Assembly: GCF_950295315.1 (NCBI RefSeq)
Contig: NC_080176.1
Location: forward strand, 29,908,109-29,972,108
DNA: 64,000 bases
Origin: Erinaceus europaeus
Taxonomy: Eukaryota > Chordata > Mammalia > Eulipotyphla > Erinaceidae
Direction: 5' to 3'
The notes under the pieces are model-generated. The model saw only the letters and a list, made by a program, of their open reading frames with translations, ran no database searches and had not been told where the DNA came from. Position numbers and translations under genes: made by a program. Shown in pieces: positions 59,020 to 64,000 of this stretch (its first letter is position 1; every line of letters starts with the position of its first letter).

Positions 59020-59168
59020 ATGTAAACCTCATAACATGTTATAACAGCACCTTGTAGGAATGGAGTAGAGGTTGGTCAGAAGATGAAGTTTAAGCCCTAA
59101 CTCCACATATGGTCTCAGTCTGGAGACAACATTAGGGGACAACATTAATGGGACAGTGAGTTATTTGA

Positions 59169-59262
59169 GGGTCTGGGCAGTGGCAAAACTGGTTGAGCTC
59201 ACACATCACCATGTGCAAAGACCAGAGTTCAAGCCCTTGGCCCCCACCTGCAGTGAAACATT
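59169..59262 (+). mobile_element. SINE A, 3'-truncated
   Basis: GGGTCTGGGCAGTGGCAAAAC, AGTTCAAGCCCTTGGCCCCC, ending after CACCTGCAGTGAAAC. Confidence 0.8.
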
Positions 59263-59274
59263 GGGGAAAACTAA

Positions 59275-60090
59275 AAGTATTGTATGGGAAGATGAAGTCA
59301 GAGTTGAGAATAGGACTAGAAAGCTGGATTAGGGCACGCAGTATCTCCCAAATATGAGGAAAGTATATAAATACCATTAGCTGTTAACCCCATCAAGTTT
59401 ACCCAGGACCCATGTCTATTTATATTCAGCACAAGAGCCTGTGTGACCTCTGAGTCCCTGTCAGTCTGAGCTCACAGTCCACGGTCAGAGTTGGGAATAT
59501 TCTAGGCTTCTCTCATTTCAGGACAGTCTTCCTCAAGTGGCAGAGTATGTTGAAAAATTACTAATGTTATGGGCCACATGGAACATACACAAAATGGACT
59601 TCTTAATTTAGCTTCTTTCCATAAGAAGATTCCCCGCCCCCCCCATTTCATTTGCTTTATTTCTATCTTTGGGTTCCTGTTTATTGAACAATTTGCTTTA
59701 TATCTTTATATCTTACCGTCTTTCAGCCACCAAGTTGCAGATGCTACTATGATGCCATCCTGACTTCCCTGAGCAGACAACCTCACCAACGTGTACAAGA
59801 ACCTTACCTCTCCAGAGCCCTGCCCCACTAGGGAAAAATAGAAATAGGCTGGGGGTATGGATCCACCTGCCATTGCCCATGTCCAGCAGAGAAGCAATTA
59901 TAGATGCCAGACCTTCCACCTTCTGCATCCCATAAAGAATTTTGATCCATACTCTCGGAGAGAGACAGAATAGGAAAGTTTCTAATAAAGGGATGGGACA
60001 CAGAACTCTTGGTGGTGGGAACTATGTGACATTGTACTCCTGTTATCTTACAAACTTGTTAATCATTATTAAATCACTAATAAAAAAAAG
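59275..60090 (+). mobile_element. L1-b LINE 3' end with 5' inversion
   Basis: About 59280-59520 is the reverse complement of the L1-b upstream part (AGAATAGGACTAGAAAGCTGG; GCTGTTAACCCCATCAAG; ATTCAGCACAAGAGCCTGTG). From about 59535 the orientation is forward (AAAATTACTAATGTTATGGGCC to AATCACTAATAAAAAAAAG). The two parts are nearly adjacent in the family order. Confidence 0.88.
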
Positions 60091-60200
60091 CAGTGAATCA
60101 GTGCTACAGATCTATCTGCCATCTATCTCTGTCTCTATCTCCCTCCTTATCTCTCAATTTCTCTTTGTCCTGTCAAAACAAAAATGAATAAATTTTTTAA
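60091..60200 (+). mobile_element. SINE A fragment, headless
   Basis: AATCAGTGCTACAGATCTATC, CCTCCTTATCTCTCAATTTC and TCCTGTCAAAACAAAAATG. Confidence 0.65.
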
Positions 60201-60809
60201 ATAATTGTAATATAGACGTTTACACTGGGAAAGTGTTTGTTTTTCATTTTCCTATCATTATTTAGACAAAACCCTGTATTTTTTGGTAATCTAGGATGTC
60301 TGCTGTGGTCATACTTCTGAGTACAGTCATAGAGGACCGTGAGGAAGACTGAAGGGTGCTGTGCTGAGCTGGGAGGAAGTCTTTGTCCCTGCCAGGGCTT
60401 GTCAAAAGGAAAGAAAGAAAAATTAATATAATGATGGCTTCTGAGTCTCAAAGGAGGCTAAAAATCTCTGATAAGTCATTTTTCTCCATACAGAAACTAA
60501 AAGGATGGAAGTGATCAGAGATCAATTCGAAAGACTTAATACCCACTAGTAGCAGACAGAAATACATTACAAGAGATCTTTGGAAAGTTGCCCATGGAGT
60601 AGTCCAAATTGTGAAAGGAAAAAAAAATAATAATTTTGATGTATTTCTCTACTCGCTATTATTTCTAAAACTGAGGTTTGTCAGGGATCTCTGAAAAAAG
60701 ATGATGTACACACACACACAAAAAAGCATTAGCAGTAGGATTTTTTTGTTCGTTTATTTTGCAAATGGGCTTGGGGCATTTTTATTAAATAGCAGTTAAA
60801 AAAAGATTA
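60201..60809. other. No recognisable repeat or gene
   Basis: AT-rich single-copy-looking DNA. No supported feature. Confidence 0.4.
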
Positions 60810-61130
60810 TTTATTTATTTTACTACCAGGGTTTTCACTGGCGCTCTGGGACTGGTGCCAGCAGACTCCTTTATTTCTTCCTTCCTTCCTAGCTTCCTTC
60901 CTTCCTTCCTTCTACCCTTCCTTTCTCTTTCTTTCTTTCCTTTCTTTCTTCCTTCCTTTCTTTCTTTCTTTCTTTCTTTTTCTTTCCTTTTTTTTTTTGA
61001 GAAAGAGTGTGTGTGTGTGAAAGAGAGAGAGATGGTACTCCCAGGTGATGGCACTCGACTTGAACCCAGGTGACAATCATGGTAAAGTGTGTGCCCCTCC
61101 AGGTGAACCCAGAGCTATCAGCCCCTTTAT
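60810..61130 (-). mobile_element. Antisense SINE remnant with long TTCC/TTTC tract
   Basis: A (TTCC)/(TTTC) tract fills 60872-60999. It is preceded by ACTACCAGGGTTTTCACTGG, the module complement. CGACTTGAACCCAGG and CTCCAGGTGAACCCAGAG follow it. Confidence 0.75.
60872..60999 (+). repeat. (TTCC)n / (TTTC)n tract
   Basis: Pyrimidine-only strand apart from single A or G interruptions, ending in a T run. Confidence 0.96.
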
Positions 61131-61484
61131 TTATACAAACATTCCATTAAATCCAATTCTCCAGCAAATTTGAGGTTGAGAGCTTGCAGAAATAATTCCA
61201 CATGTCATACCTAAAATCTGTCTCTCTCCTCTTCTCCGAGCAAAATAGTATCAGATCCAAGAAATACTGGGCCATCCTCCTCTCTGTATGTTAAAAACCC
61301 AAGGTCATTCTGGGGCTGTGCCTTACTAATCACATGAATAATCTAGGCAAGTAATTTTACATCCCCAGGTCTCAATTCTCATAAGTGGGAGGGGAGAGGT
61401 CACAGCTGCCCTGGAATGAAAGCAGAATGATATCAGGAACAGACTAAGCACAGATACTGGCGCTAGATGAATTCTAACAAAGAT
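61131..61484. other. No recognisable repeat or gene
   Basis: Mixed DNA, no signature. Confidence 0.4.
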
Positions 61485-61645
61485 GGCGGCTGGGTAAAAT
61501 AACTCCTTTGGGTCTTATGCTGCTTTGCCATGAGCACAACCCAGGTTCAGACCTAACCCCCACCATATCAAAGGAGACTTTGGTGTTGTGGTCCTTTTCA
61601 CTCCCTCTTTTAGCCTCTCTGTTTCTACCTGGAAAATAAAATGAA
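61485..61645 (+). mobile_element. SINE, C family
   Basis: GGCGGCTGGGTAAAATAACTC, CTGCTTTGCCATGAGCAC, CCCAGGTTCAGACCTAACCC and TTTGGTGTTGTGGTCC. It ends CTACCTGGAAAATAAAATG. Confidence 0.8.
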
Positions 61646-62139
61646 CTGAATTAAAATCAAGTAAAAGGTAAAAATGGCATCTTCACCCTTCATCCTTCTT
61701 CCTCTTCATCTCAAAATTTTAATGACATCTGGAGAGGTACAAAGCAGACTTTGATTTGGTTTTTTTTTTTTTTTTAATTTTGTGAAATTCTATGAGCTTA
61801 CAACAAAAGTAAAGCTCACAGTCGTTCATTCAAATGAACGTTTAGGAAGAAAGTGTATCCACATGCTCTCCAAGAAAGGAATAACTCTAGCTCTGCATCT
61901 CCACCCCAGCTTCCTATTCAGGCTGCTGCCTCAAAAAAAGAATTAGTATACTGATTGTTATTGCCACAGGTCTGTTTTGTTTGTTTTTAAACTTCACACA
62001 CCATCTACTCTTCTTTGACTCAATATTCAAATGAAAGATTGGTTAATTTCACTATATAGCAATAGTTTATTTTTATTGGTGGGAGCAATTTATCATAACA
62101 ATAGATCAGGCTGATTTGTCCATTTATTCTTGTAGGGAT
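61646..62139. other. No recognisable repeat or gene
   Basis: Contains a T run at 61761-61774 and GTTCATTCAAATGAACG, a short palindrome, at 61823-61839. No other feature. Confidence 0.4.
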
Positions 62140-62270
62140 ATTTATTTATTTGTTTATTTACCAGGGCTCACCTCTGGCTTATGGTGGTACTAGAGATTGA
62201 ACCTGGGACTTCAAGGTTCTCAGGTAGGAAAATCTTTTCGCAGAATCATTATACTGTCTCCTTCACTGAT
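62140..62270 (-). mobile_element. SINE, B family, antisense
   Basis: (ATTT) tail, CCAGGGCTCACCTCTGGC, GAGATTGAACCTGGGACTTC and TCGCAGAATCATTATACTGTC. Confidence 0.9.
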
Positions 62271-62917
62271 TCTGGCTATTTTTTTTTTAATGCTTTGTAG
62301 ACATTCTTGTCTTCTTAAGCATAGATTACTCATTTCTGTAGTTAGGTATGTCCTTAGAACTCAAATGTGGGGAGTCATAGGGGTCCTATAGGTTCAGTTG
62401 TAATAATTTTTACCTAAGGATGTTTCTGAAAGACTGAAGTTTCCCTTTTTGACTGAGGAACTGTGAGAGTTTTGGTTCTTCCACCTTCCACACTGACAGT
62501 CCTGAGGTTGGTTCCTGTTGCTTCACTGTGTTTTAGCCAATCTGACAGGTTCCTGATGGCGTCTCATTTCAATTTTCATTTTCATTTTTCTAATGCTTAC
62601 TGAGGTGGAGCACTTACCCCAGGTTTATGGCCCATTTGTTTACACCATGTTTTAAAGGATTATCCATTCAAGTCTTCTATTTCCGGGGGCAAGAAGGGCA
62701 GGGATAATCATTTGTATTGATTTGTCAGCATCCTTCCCATGTTCCAGATGAAAATGGGTGTGTGAATATCTTCTCCTCTTGTGTGACTTACTTTTCCATG
62801 AATTCAGTGATATTTTTCTGAAAATATTTATTCATTTTATAGAGTTCATTGTATTATTACTTTGTACTGTTATGATCATTATTTATTATTATTAAAACAA
62901 AGAAAACCTTTGTCCAG
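62271..62917. other. Possibly an old decayed LINE 3' end
   Basis: ATTTTCATTTTTCTAATGCTTACTGAGGTGG at about 62572-62603 and AAAGGATTATCCATTCAAG at 62654-62672 faintly recall antisense 3' L1 text. Too diverged to assign. Confidence 0.3.
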
Positions 62918-63110
62918 GGGTCAGGTGGTGGGGCACCTGGTTGAGAGAACAAGTCACAAGGCACAGGAACCCAGGTTCAAGTTTCTGGCCTCCACCGGCA
63001 GCGGGGAAGTGAGGTGAAACAGTGCTGTGGGCGTCTCCCTTTGTCTCTCCCTCTCTATCTCCTCTCAATTGTTCTCTATCCTATCAAATAAATAAATAAC
63101 AATAATATTT
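62918..63110 (+). mobile_element. tRNA-derived SINE, A1 subtype
   Basis: GGGGTCAGGTGGTGGGGCACC, GGTTCAAGTTTCTGG, AGGTGAAACAGTGCTGTGG and CTATCAAATAAATAAATAAC. Confidence 0.93.
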
Positions 63111-63234
63111 TTAAATTCCTCACCTGACCCCACCATAAAGATATCACTGAGTTTTCCTTTCAGAAGCTTTATTATTTACCCTTGAGCATCTCATGCAAAT
63201 TCTTTCTGGAAGATTTTTCGTAGGATTCTAGATG

Positions 63235-64000
63235 GTGTGAAGAATACTACTGCTAAAGGCTAATAGGTCTATTTTAGGTACATTCCAAGGGGCCCATAAT
63301 TTTACTAATGCTTGCCTGAGCCAGACAGCTAGCATGTAGATGGGCTAAAGGTATCATCTGAGGAGAAGGTGTCAGAGTTGGAAATAGGACTAGAAAACTG
63401 GATCAGGGCAGAGAGTAGCTCCAAAATATGGGAAAAGTATTTAAATACCATTAACTGTAAACCCCATCAATCTGATCTGGGGCCCATATTCAGCACAGGG
63501 GCCTGTGTAACCTCTACATCCCTGTAGGCCTGAGCTTGTATTCTGTGCTCATAAGCTAGGAACACTCCAAATCTCATCTGCTATACTCTTATTTTTAGAT
63601 TCCTAATTATTAAACAGTTTTTTCTGCTTTATATCTTAATGCTTTTTCAGCCACCAAGTTTCTACCATGACCCCAACCTGATTTCCTTGGGCAGATGACC
63701 TCACCGATGGTTCCTAGAATCCCTACCTCTCTGGAGCCCTGACTCACTAGGGAAAGATAGAAACAAGTTGAGGGTATGGATTGACCTGCCAATGCCCATG
63801 TCCAGCAGAGAAGCAATTATAGAAACCAGACCTTCCACCTTCTGCACCTCTATAGTGATCCTGGGTCCATTTATTCCCCAGAGTGATAAAGAACAGGAAA
63901 GCTTCCAATGGAGGGGGTGGGGTACAGAACTCTAGTGGTGATAATTGTGTGGAATAGTGCCCCTATTATCCTATGGCCTTATTGAAGAAGGAGGAGGAAG
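63235..64000 (+). mobile_element. L1-b LINE 3' end with 5' inversion, cut by the window end
   Basis: 63,265-63,565 is reverse-complemented (GGTCTATTTTAGGTACATTCC; GGAAATAGGACTAGAAAACTGG; AACTGTAAACCCCATCAATC). From about 63,570 the forward text runs (AAATCTCATCTGCTATACTC to CCTATTATCCTATGGCC). A GAAGAAGGAGGAGG purine end begins at 63,985 and leaves the window. Confidence 0.88.

Overview
The window is mammalian nuclear DNA, almost certainly from a hedgehog (Erinaceidae). Two things show this. Dozens of copies of one tRNA-derived SINE of the kind described from hedgehogs fill both strands. A Vingi-type non-LTR retrotransposon lies at 32,206-34,870, and among mammals that clade has been reported only from hedgehogs. 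I found no convincing host protein-coding exon, no tRNA, rRNA or ncRNA gene, and no CRISPR or bacterial feature. The segment reads as intergenic or intronic DNA.

Layout. 1-5,000: SINEs with islands of unassigned DNA. 5,000-10,500: LINE 3' ends, SINEs, GA and CA microsatellites, a possible old LTR (9,647-10,018) and an antisense L1 fragment with a perfect 16-bp target duplication (10,043-10,496). 10,800-13,140: the longest stretch without a recognisable repeat. 13,300-20,700: SINE clusters and L1 3' ends. 20,719-21,147: a solo LTR. 24,879-27,247: a short class II (ERVK-like) provirus of the same family, on the minus strand, with two LTRs, a primer-binding site, a polypurine tract and a 6-bp target duplication, but without room for pol or env. 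29,880-30,360: an ACACATGCAT-rich degenerate minisatellite. 32,206-34,870: the Vingi copy on the minus strand, inserted into an older SINE. 35,000-49,000: dense SINEs in both orientations. 50,385-51,150: a GGAT-type minisatellite. 52,403-52,620: a pure purine (GAA)/(GAAGGA) tract inside a SINE. 57,000-64,000: LINE 3' ends, two with 5' inversions, and a 61-bp Vingi stub at 58,959-59,019.

How the parts relate. The SINEs carry pol III box-like heads but no protein, and must be copied by a LINE enzyme. Their target duplications (10-16 bp, often starting with A-rich sequence) fit L1-type integration, and several lie inside LINE 3' ends. Vingi is an independent LINE lineage with its own endonuclease and reverse transcriptase and a GAA-type tail. 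The provirus is a third, retroviral system. SINE subtypes below are my labels. A1 is head plus pyrimidine-rich body ending in CCAATAAATAAA. A2 adds a 3' module with GGAGCAGTGGATTC and CCAGCAATAACCCTGGAGG. A3 has a CAACAA-rich linker ending in GGCAACAAAAGGGAATAAAT. B and C are two other tRNA-like families. 'L1-a' and 'L1-b' are two recurrent LINE 3'-end families. SINE ends without a target duplication are good to about 10-20 bp.
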